This document shows, piece after piece, positions 25,599-34,405 of a stretch of 64,000 bases of DNA. The notes beneath the pieces were generated by a model. The model was not told the DNA's origin. It made no database searches and saw only the letters and a program-made list of their open reading frames with translations. Position numbers and translations under genes: made by a program. This DNA comes from PXAP01 sp964421595 (GTDB lineage: Bacteria > Bacteroidota > Bacteroidia > Bacteroidales > PUMT01). The stretch covers positions 111,339 through 175,338 of the forward strand of contig CAYQXY010000004.1 in NCBI GenBank assembly GCA_964421595.1, in the 5' to 3' direction. Numbering within the stretch: position 1 is the stretch's first letter; each line of letters opens with the position of its first letter.

Positions 25599-27787
25599 AA
25601 TTCCAGCTGGTTTTTAACCAGGGTATAATATGGCCCCCTGGCTTTGATTAATTCCTCATGGGTTCCGGATTCAGCTATTTTGCCTTTGTCGAGTACTATA
25701 ATCTGGTCTGCATTTTTTACGGTACTTAACCTGTGTGCAACAACAATTACCGTACGACCCCTGAAAAACTCCTGCAGGTTATGCATAATAACTTTCTCAT
25801 TATTCGCATCAAGTGCATTGGTAGCTTCATCAAAGAATATATATGCAGGATCCTTATAAACAGCTCGGGCAATCAGAAGTCTCTGTTTTTGTCCCTGACT
25901 CAGTCCGTGACCATCACTCCCGATCTTCGTGTTAAAACCCAGGGGCAGGCTGTCAATATATTCGTCAATATTAGCAATAGAGGCAGCCTTCAATAGTCTC
26001 CTTTTATCAATATTCTCAATTCCCGGCGCAATATTATTTGCAATGGTATCTGAAAATAAATATCCATCCTGCATTACAACACCACATTCCCTTCGCCATT
26101 GCCGGAGACTGAAAAGGTCAAATGCATTTTTACCCAGGTATATCGAGCCTTTCTCAGGTGGGTAGAAACCGAGAAGTAATTTTATTAAAGTTGTCTTTCC
26201 ACTGCCTGAAGTACCTACAATGGCTGTTTGTTTGCCGGGAGGTACTGAAATTGAAATATTGTCGAGGACAAGCTCTGATTCCGGCCCCTCATACCTGAAT
26301 GATAGGTCACTGATTTCAATTCCTGAATCAGGCGGTATTTCCTGTAGTTTTTCCAGATCGGAGCTTTCTTCATCTTTACGGTCATGTATCTCTCCCAGCC
26401 GTTCCAGGCTTATCCTGGCATCCTGGGTTGTATTGAAAAATCCTATAAGTTGTTCGACCGGACTGTTAAGCTGGCCTATAATGTACTGAACGGCAAGCAT
26501 CATGCCCAGAGTCATAGTACCATCAACAACTGCCTTAGCAGCGATAATGGTGATAAGTATGTTTTTTATTTCATTCAGGACTATCGCACCTGACTGCTGA
26601 TATTGCCTTAATGCCAGGCCTTTGATCCCGATCCTGAATAATCTGGCCTGGATCGCCTCCCATTCCCACCTTTTTTGTTGTTCACAGTTCTGAAGCTTGA
26701 TTTCCTGCATTCCCTGTATCAATTGGATGAGATTGCTCTGGTGAGCCGACATCTGGGCAAATCTTTTATGGTCAAGTTCTGCTCTTCTCCGCAGGAAGAT
26801 GTATACCCAGAATCCGTATACTAAACTCCCCGCAAGAAAAACAGCAAAAATCAGAAGGTGATAATACAGTAATACCAGTCCGAAAATAACAAGGTTAACA
26901 AGTGAGAACAAAATATTCAGGGTCGTGCCGGTGAGAAATGTTTCAATCCTGCGATGATCACCAATCCTTTGCATCAGGTCGCCGGTTAGCTTGGTATCGA
27001 AAAACTTCATGGGTAGCCGCATGAGCTTAGCCAGGAAATTGGATATTAACGATATGTTCACCCTGATACCAATATGAAGAAGTATCCAGTTCCTGATAAA
27101 GTCTACCGAAGCCCTGCTTATTGTCAGAACCAGCTGGGCTATGAGTATAAGATATATAAAGCTGATATTCTGATTGCCAATTCCGTGATCAACCAGGCTC
27201 TGGGTAAGAAACGGAAAAATAAGCTGCAAAAGGCTTCCGAGTACCAGTCCCAGAAACAACTGAATAATCAGCTTCCTGTATGGGGTAAGATATGAAAAAA
27301 GAAAACTGAAGCTGGTCTTGTCTCCGGCTTCATCTTCGGTTAATTTGAATTCCGGTCCGGGTTCGAGTAAAAGGGCAATACCTTTTAGTTCTCCATTTTC
27401 TGAAGTGGCACCCCAGCATCTTTGAAATTCGTTTCGGCTCAACCGTATAAGTCCCCCGGCAGGGTCGGCAATGTGATAAATCTCCCTCTCTTTTTTTCCG
27501 GTTACTTTGTAAAGTACCACAAAATGATCCTGGAGCCAATGGATTATTGCAGGAAGAGGGGCTTCACGACTCAGTTGATGAGTGTTAAGTTTAACGCCCA
27601 TTGTACGGAAACCTATACTTTCAGCAGCCTGGGCAATTCCCAGCATACTGACACCATCACGGGATAAGTAACTACGTTCCCGCAATGTACCTATTTTGAA
27701 TCTTTTGCCATGAAATGCGGCCACCATGCGAAGGCATGTTGGCCCGCAATCCATTGCATCTGGTTGTTGAAAGTGGGGGAAGGCCAT
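25595..27787 (-). CDS. Peptidase-domain ABC exporter (C39 bacteriocin-processing type)
   Basis: 730 residues. The N-terminal C39 peptidase has the oxyanion Gln and catalytic Cys in HFQQPDAMDCGPTCLRM (C14), His in LQDHFVVLYKV (H88) and Asp in HIADPAGG (D108). A six-helix transmembrane domain spans ~160-450, and the ATPase has Walker A GTSGSGKTTLIKLL, LSQGQKQRLLIARA and IFFDEAT. Such exporters cut leaders after Gly-Gly and secrete the core. No precursor is adjacent; the only GG-leader peptides found are 9 kb away at 36.7-37.2 kb. It forms a pair with the HlyD adaptor. Confidence 0.93.
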   Translation of the reverse strand: MAFPHFQQPDAMDCGPTCLRMVAAFHGKRFKIGTLRERSYLSRDGVSMLGIAQAAESIGFRTMGVKLNTHQLSREAPLPAIIHWLQDHFVVLYKVTGKKEREIYHIADPAGGLIRLSRNEFQRCWGATSENGELKGIALLLEPGPEFKLTEDEAGDKTSFSFLFSYLTPYRKLIIQLFLGLVLGSLLQLIFPFLTQSLVDHGIGNQNISFIYLILIAQLVLTISRASVDFIRNWILLHIGIRVNISLISNFLAKLMRLPMKFFDTKLTGDLMQRIGDHRRIETFLTGTTLNILFSLVNLVIFGLVLLYYHLLIFAVFLAGSLVYGFWVYIFLRRRAELDHKRFAQMSAHQSNLIQLIQGMQEIKLQNCEQQKRWEWEAIQARLFRIGIKGLALRQYQQSGAIVLNEIKNILITIIAAKAVVDGTMTLGMMLAVQYIIGQLNSPVEQLIGFFNTTQDARISLERLGEIHDRKDEESSDLEKLQEIPPDSGIEISDLSFRYEGPESELVLDNISISVPPGKQTAIVGTSGSGKTTLIKLLLGFYPPEKGSIYLGKNAFDLFSLRQWRRECGVVMQDGYLFSDTIANNIAPGIENIDKRRLLKAASIANIDEYIDSLPLGFNTKIGSDGHGLSQGQKQRLLIARAVYKDPAYIFFDEATNALDANNEKVIMHNLQEFFRGRTVIVVAHRLSTVKNADQIIVLDKGKIAESGTHEELIKARGPYYTLVKNQLEL

Positions 27788-27818
27788 TAATTGTTGATCC
27801 CTTTAGGGAGATAACAGG

Positions 27819-28202
27819 TTATTTTTCAGGAACTTCCTTCTTGGCTGAAAAAGGAATATTTCCATCATAGGTTTCAACAAAACCGGTCATCTCGTGATCC
27901 TTCAGGGTAACTACAGTTTTGACTGGGTTGCCTTCAACGCTTACTTCGAATGTATACTTATCTTCGGTCTGGGTGATTTTAGCGATTTTGACTTCGCTGC
28001 CACTGTCAAATTTTATTTTTCCGGTGATCTTATTATCAGCGTCATTTTCAAAAATCATTTTACCCTTGCTGTATTCCCATGGTGCCTGGGGCACGTTAAA
28101 GTTCCAGGAACCGGGTAATGGGCTGTCAGCTTTTGCAACTGATGACATAAATATAAACGCAAACAGCACTAAGCTTAAAAATGGAACAACTGATTTTTTC
28201 AT
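27819..28202 (-). CDS. Small secreted protein of unknown function
   Basis: 127 residues with a clear signal peptide (MKKSVVPFLSLVLFAFIFMSSVAKA). The mature part is a beta-rich domain (GSWNFNVPQAPWEYSKGKMIFE..KITGKIKFDSGSEVKIAKIT..YTFEVSVEGNPVKTVVTLKDHEMTGFV) that resembles the lipocalin-like or DUF-type small periplasmic domains of Bacteroidota. 31 bp upstream of the C39 ABC gene and in the same direction, so possibly the first gene of that operon. No GG-type leader is present, so it is not an obvious substrate. Confidence 0.65.
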   Translation of the reverse strand: MKKSVVPFLSLVLFAFIFMSSVAKADSPLPGSWNFNVPQAPWEYSKGKMIFENDADNKITGKIKFDSGSEVKIAKITQTEDKYTFEVSVEGNPVKTVVTLKDHEMTGFVETYDGNIPFSAKKEVPEK

Positions 28203-28486
28203 AACTGATTTTGTTTTGATTAGTTAATAATTCCTGAACGGTTGATTAAAATAAATGAATAAAAGAGGTGTTTTTTATTTGATGCAATATAATATGATTA
28301 AGCCATTAATGCAAGTGCAGGCAATGATAATGGATACTGCTGCCATCGTTCGCTGATATATGGCAGTGATCATGCAATTAATTACAATCCCGGCTACACC
28401 GGTCAAAACCAGATGATGGGTCAACGATAGCTGTAAAACAGAATATATTCCGGTTGTTGTTTTATTTAGCCTGCAGTCGCAAAAAG

Positions 28487-29359
28487 TTAATACTGATGAA
28501 ATGCATCAGAGATAAACCTGAGCACTTCCGGCAGGGATTCCCTCCAGTAGGTCCATGTATGAGCACCATCCCTAATCCGGAATTCATGAGGGATATTATT
28601 TTTTTTCATTGCAATATGCACAAGGCTGTTTCCTTCGTAAAGGAAATCGTCATCACCGCAGTCAATGTACCACCGTACAAGGTTCCTGTTAGCTTCGGGC
28701 CAGTTGTTAATAAGTGAAAGTGCATTATGGTTGTCATAATATTTTCTTAGCTCTTCATCGGGAACTTTACTTATATCGCCGGCAAATGAAAACCTTGCCC
28801 TGGCATCTTCAAAAGTGAGGGGCCCGACATAGGCGCTGAGGGGACAGGCCGATGAAAACATTTCAGGCCTACGAAGTGCATACATGAAAGTGCCTCCTCC
28901 TCCCATTGAAAGTCCGGCAATTGCCCTGAAGCGTTTTTCACTTCTTATACGGTATTTATCTTCAATATAAGGTATGAGCTCATCAAAAAAATAATCTTCG
29001 TATCGCCAGTTGCCTGATATATCATTAAAATAACCCCGTTGGCCTGTATTTGCATCGGGCATTATTATTATCATAGGTGTTGCCTTTCCCTCTTTGATAG
29101 CCTGATCAGTAATATGTAATACCTCACCAAACTGGACCCATCCTGACTGATCGTCTCCTGCTCCATGAAGCAGGTAGAGCACAGGATAACTTCTTTCAGA
29201 AGTTTCATAATCAGGCGGCAGATAAACAGCAAATTTCCGTTCCATTTTAAGGATTTCGCTTCTCATTGACAGATTGTCGAAAACTTTACCCGACTGCGAA
29301 AATGCGACCCCGGATAAAATCATGAAAAGACTCAGTAAACCGGCAAATTTTGTATTCAT
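28487..29359 (-). CDS. Secreted alpha/beta-hydrolase esterase (esterase D / feruloyl esterase-like)
   Basis: 290 residues with a signal peptide ending near VAFSQ. Matches the esterase family used in xylan ferulate or acetate removal: YPVLYLLHGAGDDQSGW, nucleophile elbow AGLSMGGGGTFMYALRRPE, Asp in DCGDDDFLYEGN, and His in DGAHTWTYWRE. Acts on ester bonds outside the cytoplasm; the sugar substrate is not known. Upstream lies a 65-bp tandem repeat with an assembly gap. Confidence 0.82.
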   Translation of the reverse strand: MNTKFAGLLSLFMILSGVAFSQSGKVFDNLSMRSEILKMERKFAVYLPPDYETSERSYPVLYLLHGAGDDQSGWVQFGEVLHITDQAIKEGKATPMIIIMPDANTGQRGYFNDISGNWRYEDYFFDELIPYIEDKYRIRSEKRFRAIAGLSMGGGGTFMYALRRPEMFSSACPLSAYVGPLTFEDARARFSFAGDISKVPDEELRKYYDNHNALSLINNWPEANRNLVRWYIDCGDDDFLYEGNSLVHIAMKKNNIPHEFRIRDGAHTWTYWRESLPEVLRFISDAFHQY

Positions 29360-29405
29360 TTTTTTAATTTGTTTAGTTGACGATAATAATGATCAAATGT
29401 ACTTG

Positions 29406-29660
29406 AATTTCCCATCAACTGAAAATTCTTCAGGGATAAANNNNNNNNNNNNNNNNNNNNNNNNNNNNNNNNNNNNNNNNNNNNNNNNNNNNNNNNNNNN
29501 NNNNNNNNNNNNNNNNNNNNNNNNNNNNNNNNNNNNNNNNGAGATTGCATGGGTAATCGACCGGAAGGTCAATTTCCCATCAACTGAAAATTCTTCAGGG
29601 ATAAAGAGATTGCATGGGTAATCGACCGGAAGGTCAATTTCCCATCAACTGAAAATTCTT
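29406..29660. repeat. 65-bp intergenic tandem repeat
   Basis: One complete unit (29571-29635), a partial left unit (29406-29440), a right remainder (29541-29570) and a terminal 25-bp partial (29636-29660) are identical where they overlap. The unit has GACC-GGAA-GGTC and CCCAT...ATGGG inverted repeats. 65 is not a multiple of 3, and no spacers exist. It fills the 325-bp region upstream of the esterase, and nothing else was seen there except the hairpin at 29647-29690. Confidence 0.85.
29441..29540. other. Assembly gap (100 N) inside the 65-bp repeat
   Basis: Left flank ends at unit position 35 and right flank starts at position 36, so the true gap is a whole number of 65-bp units, possibly zero. 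Confidence 0.95.
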
Positions 29661-29690
29661 TTATCCGAAAACAGATACAAATTTTCAGTT
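29647..29690. terminator. Hairpin at the 3' end of the prolyl oligopeptidase gene
   Basis: Perfect 11-bp arms AACTGAAAATT / AATTTTCAGTT with a 22-nt loop. The right arm covers the stop codon and the left arm is the last part of the tandem repeat. No long T-run, so terminator function is uncertain. Confidence 0.4.
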
Positions 29691-31769
29691 ATGATTGGTT
29701 AGTTTCATCAGTAAATAGGAAAAACCCAGTGCCGAAGAGGTGGCGCGCTGTTCATTTGTAGATGAGCCGGCATGACCTCCCTCCGTATTTTCATAATAGT
29801 AAACGGTATATCCCAATTCCATCATCCCTGCCACCATTTTCCTGGCATGACCGGGATGAACCCTGTCATCTCTTGTGGAAGTGGTAAAAAAAACTTCAGG
29901 ATACGGTTGATCTGCCTTTAAGTTATGGTAAGGTGAATATCTTCTGATATACTCCCATTCTTCAGGAATATCAGGGTTTCCATATTCTCCCACCCAGCTG
30001 GCCCCGGCAAGAAGTTTATTGTAAGGTTTCATATCAAGCAGGGGGACCTGGCAGACCACAGCCCCATAAAGATCAGGCCGCTGGGTAAAAGCTACCCCTA
30101 CCAGCAGTCCCCCGTTACTTCCACCCTGTATCCCAAGATGCTTTCCGGAGGTAATCTCTCTTTTTATCAGGTCTTCTGCAACAGCATGAAAATCATCAAA
30201 CACATTCTGTCGATTCCCCTTAAGTCCGTCCTGGTGCCATTGCGGACCGAATTCTCCGCCACCCCTGATGTTAGCCAGAACAAATACTCCGCCATTTTTC
30301 AGCCAGGAATTACCATAAATTGCTGAATAAAACGGCATCATCGGAACTTCAAATCCTCCGTAGGCATAAAGCAGGGTGGGATTTTTACCATTTCTATCCA
30401 TGTTTCGGGGGCCAACCATGAAGTAAGGTATCATGGTTCCGTCGGCCGACCTGGCCTCATATTGCCATACTCTATACTTATCTGAATCGAAGAATGCCGG
30501 AAGAGATTGAACATGGAGTACTCCTGATTCGCCGGCATTGCTGTAATATATGGAAGAGGGAGTCAGAAAATCTTCATAATAGAAAAAGTAGTCGTCAGAC
30601 AGTTCATCAACTGTGCTTATGCGGACTGAGCCCTGGCCGGGCAAATCAATTCCTGATGAAGCCCATTTTCCATTCTCAAATCTAAACCTGTACAATTCAT
30701 TCCGTACGTTAGTCATCATATTTACTATCAGGTAGTTCTTGCTAATACTTACTGAAGTTATTCCAGACTTTGTGTCTGGTTCGACAACCAGGCTGACATT
30801 TTGTTTACCAGTGAGGAGGGATGGGTAACAAACACCTACAAGTGAACCCTGTCTGTATGTTTTTCCCCCGGCCTGCCAGTCACTTTTCAGGTTAAGCATT
30901 ACCTGATCATTCAGAATACCGGTGAATTCTGCATCCTCCGGCAGGTCAAGTTTTTTAGCCACTCCATTATCTATTATATAAATATGGGAGGTATAGAAGG
31001 TAATGGCCCTTATAACAATAATGTATTGTTTTTCTGAACTGTTGATAACAGCACCGAAAACTCCGACGTCAGAGCTTTCTCCTTCACAGACGACCCCGGC
31101 TTCCCCGACAGGTGTGTCTCTCTTCCATATCCTGACTTGCCTTGGATAACCTGAAGCAGTCATGGTTCCTTCACCAAAATCTGCTGCAACCAAAAGCCTG
31201 TTGCTGTCAATCCAGCTGACTCCTCCTTTTGATTCAGGCAGGTTAAATCCTTCGCCGGAGAAAGACCCGCTTTCCACATCGAACTCCCTTGTCACTACAG
31301 CATCTCCTCCACCTCTGGAAAGTGAGACCATGAACTTCGAATAATCAGGGAAGAGTCCGTCTGCACCCTTAAACACCCATTGGATACCATCTCTTTCTGA
31401 CATGGCATCGATATCTATCAGTGTTTCCCATGCCGGTTTTTTATCCATATAGCTCTCTTTGGTACATCTTCTCCAAATTCCTCTTTCATGGGAAGCATCC
31501 TGCCAGAAGTTATAAATATAATTGCCGCGTATTGCAGGGGCGGCTATCCTGTCATCTGAGTTATATATCTCAAGGCTTTTGTCAAAGAGTTCCTTGTAAG
31601 ATTTCTGTCCCTTTAGTATTTCAAGGCTCTCCCGGTTACGTTCATCTACCCACTGTAAAACAGCAGTACTTTCAATTTCCTCGAGCCATTGATGAGGATC
31701 ATCTTTTTGGGCAGTAAGCCCTGGTATTGCGGTTGTCATGATAATTGCAATTAAAATTTTATTCTTCAT
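29685..31769 (-). CDS. Prolyl oligopeptidase family serine peptidase (S9A)
   Basis: 694 residues with a signal peptide (MKNKILIAIIMTTAIPGLTAQ), a beta-propeller of about 400 residues, and a C-terminal hydrolase domain. Catalytic Ser in LGIQGGSNGGLLVGVA, Asp in TSTRDDRVHPGHA and His in ENTEGGHAG. The YAYGGFEVPMMPFYSA and ANIRGGGEFGPQWHQDG segments are typical of S9A. Cleaves short peptides after proline in the periplasm. Likely monocistronic. Confidence 0.93.
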   Translation of the reverse strand: MKNKILIAIIMTTAIPGLTAQKDDPHQWLEEIESTAVLQWVDERNRESLEILKGQKSYKELFDKSLEIYNSDDRIAAPAIRGNYIYNFWQDASHERGIWRRCTKESYMDKKPAWETLIDIDAMSERDGIQWVFKGADGLFPDYSKFMVSLSRGGGDAVVTREFDVESGSFSGEGFNLPESKGGVSWIDSNRLLVAADFGEGTMTASGYPRQVRIWKRDTPVGEAGVVCEGESSDVGVFGAVINSSEKQYIIVIRAITFYTSHIYIIDNGVAKKLDLPEDAEFTGILNDQVMLNLKSDWQAGGKTYRQGSLVGVCYPSLLTGKQNVSLVVEPDTKSGITSVSISKNYLIVNMMTNVRNELYRFRFENGKWASSGIDLPGQGSVRISTVDELSDDYFFYYEDFLTPSSIYYSNAGESGVLHVQSLPAFFDSDKYRVWQYEARSADGTMIPYFMVGPRNMDRNGKNPTLLYAYGGFEVPMMPFYSAIYGNSWLKNGGVFVLANIRGGGEFGPQWHQDGLKGNRQNVFDDFHAVAEDLIKREITSGKHLGIQGGSNGGLLVGVAFTQRPDLYGAVVCQVPLLDMKPYNKLLAGASWVGEYGNPDIPEEWEYIRRYSPYHNLKADQPYPEVFFTTSTRDDRVHPGHARKMVAGMMELGYTVYYYENTEGGHAGSSTNEQRATSSALGFSYLLMKLTNHN

Positions 31770-31864
31770 ATATTTAAACAGGTTGATTTTCAGGATCCAG
31801 GATGGGGACTTATTTTGATTCTAAAGATATTGATATTTTTTCCATACCAGTAGACGATGCCTAA

Positions 31865-31899
31865 CAAAAAAGCCTCCCGAATAATTTCCGGGAGGCTTT
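31865..31899 (-). terminator. Terminator of the first small membrane protein gene
   Basis: AAAGCCTCCCG / CGGGAGGCTTT, 11-bp stem, followed on the minus strand by six T residues. Confidence 0.9.
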
Positions 31900-31920
31900 G
31901 TCAGTGAATCTGGCTGCTAA

Positions 31921-32244
31921 TCAGTTTCTTTTTCTTTCAATAAGATAATAAGTTATAAGACCCAATCCGCCAAACAGGAAAATCATTGAAAAATATGCTA
32001 CTTCCGGTCTCATATTGACATAAAGATCAAGTAAATTCCCGATTAACAATCCAATTGCAAATCCGGTAAGCAGAATTCCCCATTTCAGAGACGGGGCTGA
32101 ATCAGCTTTGGTAGCAAAAATAGAGGCATCTGCTCCTTTCTCAATTAGAAGCATCCTCTCTTTTTTTCTGATGTTCAGGTAAACCAGCATAACAATTGAG
32201 CCGAATATTACAGCTAATACAAATACAGGAGTCAAGTCTATCAT
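31921..32244 (-). CDS. Small membrane protein, DUF6249-like, copy 1
   Basis: 107 residues with three hydrophobic segments: TPVFVLAVIFGSIVMLVYL at the start, GILLTGFAIGLLIGNLL in the middle, and FSMIFLFGGLGLITYYLIE at the end. A charged KKERMLLIEKGADASIF loop follows the first. The first 45 residues are identical to copy 2 (32456-32782), showing recent duplication. Its upstream region carries the TGTAACC-N15-CGTC promoter also found before copy 2 and before the ECF sigma gene, so it is a predicted member of that sigma's regulon. Function unknown. Confidence 0.8.
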   Translation of the reverse strand: MIDLTPVFVLAVIFGSIVMLVYLNIRKKERMLLIEKGADASIFATKADSAPSLKWGILLTGFAIGLLIGNLLDLYVNMRPEVAYFSMIFLFGGLGLITYYLIERKRN

Positions 32245-32277
32245 GATCGTAAGTTTTTAATTTATATTCACTGGTAT

Positions 32278-32303
32278 GACGTTAATTTTTACTCCCGGTT
32301 ACA
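32278..32303 (-). promoter_or_regulatory. Predicted ECF sigma promoter, copy 1
   Basis: Minus strand TGTAACC (32303-32297), 15-nt spacer, CGTC (32281-32278). Same elements and spacing as 32815-32840 and 32880-32905. Confidence 0.65.
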
Positions 32304-32394
32304 TAATAATAAATATTTTTTGCTGTCAGTACTACCCGGTTTTCCGCAAGTTAATCAGTGAATATCTTGTTTGGTATTAATGCCAGTTAAAAGA

Positions 32395-32432
32395 CAAAAA
32401 AAAACCTTCCGGGGATAATTGCCTGGAAGGTT
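32395..32432 (-). terminator. Terminator of the second small membrane protein gene
   Basis: Stem AACCTTCC / GGAAGGTT followed on the minus strand by a run of nine T residues. Confidence 0.85.
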
Positions 32433-32455
32433 CTTCTTTAGATACGGAATGTAAT

Positions 32456-32782
32456 TCACTTTGACTTTTTGTTCTCTATTAAATAATATATGATCAGGCC
32501 AAGTCCGCCGAAAAGAAATATCATTGAAAAATAGGCGACTTCAGGACGCATGCCAACATAATTCTCCAGTAAATTCCCTATAAGCAAACCAATAGCAAGC
32601 CCTGTAAGGAAGATACCCCACTTCAATGAAGGAGCAGTTTCAGATTTTGTTGCAAAAATTGATGCATCAGCTCCTTTTTCGATAAGAAGCATCCTCTCTT
32701 TTTTTCTGATGTTGAGGTATACCAGCATTACAATTGAACCGAAAATTACAGCTAATACAAAAACAGGTGTTAAATCAATCAT
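32456..32782 (-). CDS. Small membrane protein, DUF6249-like, copy 2
   Basis: 108 residues, paralogue of the 31921-32244 gene: first 45 residues identical, then differences (SETAPSLKWGIFLTGLAIG, ENYVGMRPEVAYFS), and a KKSK tail. Three hydrophobic segments. The 15 bases before both starts (TAAAAACTTACGATC) are the same. Divergent from the ECF sigma gene with a shared 135-bp promoter region. Proximity and the shared promoter suggest it is a sigma target; it may act in membrane stress sensing, which is inference. Confidence 0.8.
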   Translation of the reverse strand: MIDLTPVFVLAVIFGSIVMLVYLNIRKKERMLLIEKGADASIFATKSETAPSLKWGIFLTGLAIGLLIGNLLENYVGMRPEVAYFSMIFLFGGLGLIIYYLIENKKSK

Positions 32783-32814
32783 GATCGTAAGTTTTTAGTT
32801 TTATTTATTCGTTT

Positions 32815-32840
32815 GACGCATCTTTATATCACTGGTTACA
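32815..32840 (-). promoter_or_regulatory. Predicted ECF sigma promoter, copy 2
   Basis: Minus strand TGTAACC (32840-32834), 15-nt spacer, CGTC (32818-32815), about 33 nt before the gene at 32782. Confidence 0.65.
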
Positions 32841-32879
32841 CAATTTATATATTTTTATTGTAACTTTCGTTTGAAATAT

Positions 32880-32905
32880 TGTAACCGAAGCCATAACCGA
32901 ACGTC
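32880..32905 (+). promoter_or_regulatory. Predicted autoregulatory ECF sigma promoter
   Basis: Plus strand TGTAACC (32880-32886), 15-nt spacer, CGTC (32902-32905), 12 nt before the sigma ATG, implying a very short leader. Confidence 0.65.
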
Positions 32906-32917
32906 TTACCCACAGAT

Positions 32918-33481
32918 ATGGAAAACAAAGACGACTGGTATTATATAAGAAAGGTTCTGGATGGAGATCCGGATGCTTTTGCGCCTTTGGTTGAGAAGTA
33001 TAAAACTATGGCATATAATATATCATTGAAAATTGTCAGGCACCCTGAAGATGCGGAGGAGATAACGCAGGATTCGTTTATAAAGGCATACAGGTCATTA
33101 AGGGGTTTTAAGGGTGATGCAAGATTTTCCACATGGCTTTACAGGATTGTTTATAATTCCTCAGTTTCCCATTTGAGGAAAAAACAACGGACAATAAAGC
33201 CGGATAACGGCGACAAGGAACTGGTTAAACTTTCAGATACAGATCAGGATTCTCAGAATGAAGAATTTATGGCTTCTGCCTTGAAAAGAGCCGTTGATGA
33301 ACTCCCTGAACTGGAAAGGACCATGATAACGTTGTATTATTATGAGGAGAGCGGAATTGATGATATAGCGTCAGTTACAGGCTTGTCTGTTTCCAATGTA
33401 AAAGTCAGGCTTTTCAGGGTGAGAAAAAAGCTGCATGACCAGATACAGCAATTAATGAAACGGGAGTTAATGACAGGATAA
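32918..33481 (+). CDS. ECF-type RNA polymerase sigma factor
   Basis: 187 residues: region 2 (VLDGDPDAFAPLVEKYKTMAYNISLKIVRHPEDAEEITQDSFIKAYRSLRGFKGDARFSTWLYRIVYNSSVSHLRKK) and region 4 (ELPELERTMITLYYYEESGIDDIASVTGLSVSNVKVRLFRVRKKL) are complete. It should redirect RNA polymerase to TGTAACC/CGTC promoters, three of which lie in this divergent block, including its own. The next gene, 6 bp downstream, is a membrane protein likely acting as its anti-sigma. A second, different sigma factor lies 7 kb away. Confidence 0.92.
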   Translation: MENKDDWYYIRKVLDGDPDAFAPLVEKYKTMAYNISLKIVRHPEDAEEITQDSFIKAYRSLRGFKGDARFSTWLYRIVYNSSVSHLRKKQRTIKPDNGDKELVKLSDTDQDSQNEEFMASALKRAVDELPELERTMITLYYYEESGIDDIASVTGLSVSNVKVRLFRVRKKLHDQIQQLMKRELMTG

Positions 33482-33487
33482 GAACAA

Positions 33488-33934
33488 ATGAAGAAATTGA
33501 AAGTCAAACCTATAACGATGGAAAAGAGAAACGAAGATGATCTTTTAAAACAATTGTTTGGAAAGATTGAAATGGACAAGGCTCCTAATAATTTCACATC
33601 AAAAGTAATGGAGCAGATAATGGCTGACCCCGTGATTGAACCGGATGGAAAAGTAAATGTTGAGTGGTGGTGGTTCCTGCCGGGTCTGTTGGGAATTCTG
33701 TCTATGTATGTTACAGGTGTATTTACCTATATATTTAATTTACTGGCACCTTATGTGTTGCAGGCTGTAAAGCCATTGGCCACATATACATCTTCCCTTG
33801 CAGACCTTTTCCCTTCAAATGTTGTTGTGGTGCCATCATCACTGATATTGCCGGTTATAATTGGTGGAATATTTTTGGTTCTGTTTATTGATATTCTTTT
33901 CAGGATGCAATTTAACCGTGTTGTGGATCTATAA
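33488..33934 (+). CDS. Membrane protein, probable anti-sigma partner
   Basis: 148 residues. Hydrophilic cytoplasmic N-terminus to ~55 with APNNFTSKVMEQIMADP (a motif common to Bacteroidota ECF partners), then two hydrophobic helices (WWFLPGLLGILSMYVTGVFTYIF and VVVPSSLILPVIIGGIFLVLFIDILF). No zinc-binding HxxxCxxC is present, so it is not a classical ZAS anti-sigma. The 6-bp spacing after the sigma gene and shared promoter point to coupled function. An internal ATG at 33521 is possible. Confidence 0.65.
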   Translation: MKKLKVKPITMEKRNEDDLLKQLFGKIEMDKAPNNFTSKVMEQIMADPVIEPDGKVNVEWWWFLPGLLGILSMYVTGVFTYIFNLLAPYVLQAVKPLATYTSSLADLFPSNVVVVPSSLILPVIIGGIFLVLFIDILFRMQFNRVVDL

Positions 33935-33949
33935 ACCGGCCCTTTGATT

Positions 33950-34405
33950 TTAATAACCCAGTACCCAAAGTTTCCGTTCTTCAATAATGCATAGATCGGT
34001 TAGTTCTATTAGTGCCTGGTTTACATTGACCAGGTCATTTTTAAGTTCTGACCAGTTATTTACCCATTCACTGTTTGTTTTCCTCAGCTCAGAAAGAAAA
34101 TTGTTTCCAAGGAAAACCTCACTTGCAAAATCTTCGAATTCCTGAGGATTATCTATTCCGGCAAAAAAGTTTAATTGTTTTTTCAGCTCGTTCTGGAGAG
34201 GAATTATGCGTCTTGAATTATATAAAGTAGGGATAAAATAATCGTAAAGGTCGTTACTACGTTCGAAACAGGGAGAAAAAAGGCTGAAAACCTCACTGTC
34301 AATGTAAAAGGATTCCGGGTCACATTTATTGAAAATATCATTGTTGCCTGATATATTCAGTTCCACGAAATTCAGGTAATCTGCTTTTAAAAGTTCAATC
34401 TTCAT
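33950..34405 (-). CDS. Hypothetical protein
   Basis: 151 residues, no signal peptide or membrane helix, mainly acidic and helical (residues ~70-140: LQNELKKQLNFFAGIDNPQEFEDFASEVFLG...). No family recognised. Convergent with the anti-sigma gene (15 bp apart). Good Bacteroidota-like codon use, and a single uninterrupted frame supports a real gene. Confidence 0.6.
   Translation of the reverse strand: MKIELLKADYLNFVELNISGNNDIFNKCDPESFYIDSEVFSLFSPCFERSNDLYDYFIPTLYNSRRIIPLQNELKKQLNFFAGIDNPQEFEDFASEVFLGNNFLSELRKTNSEWVNNWSELKNDLVNVNQALIELTDLCIIEERKLWVLGY

Noticed and set aside
29406..29660. Possible CRISPR array
   Set aside because: The 65-bp units abut directly with no variable spacers and no cas genes lie in the window.
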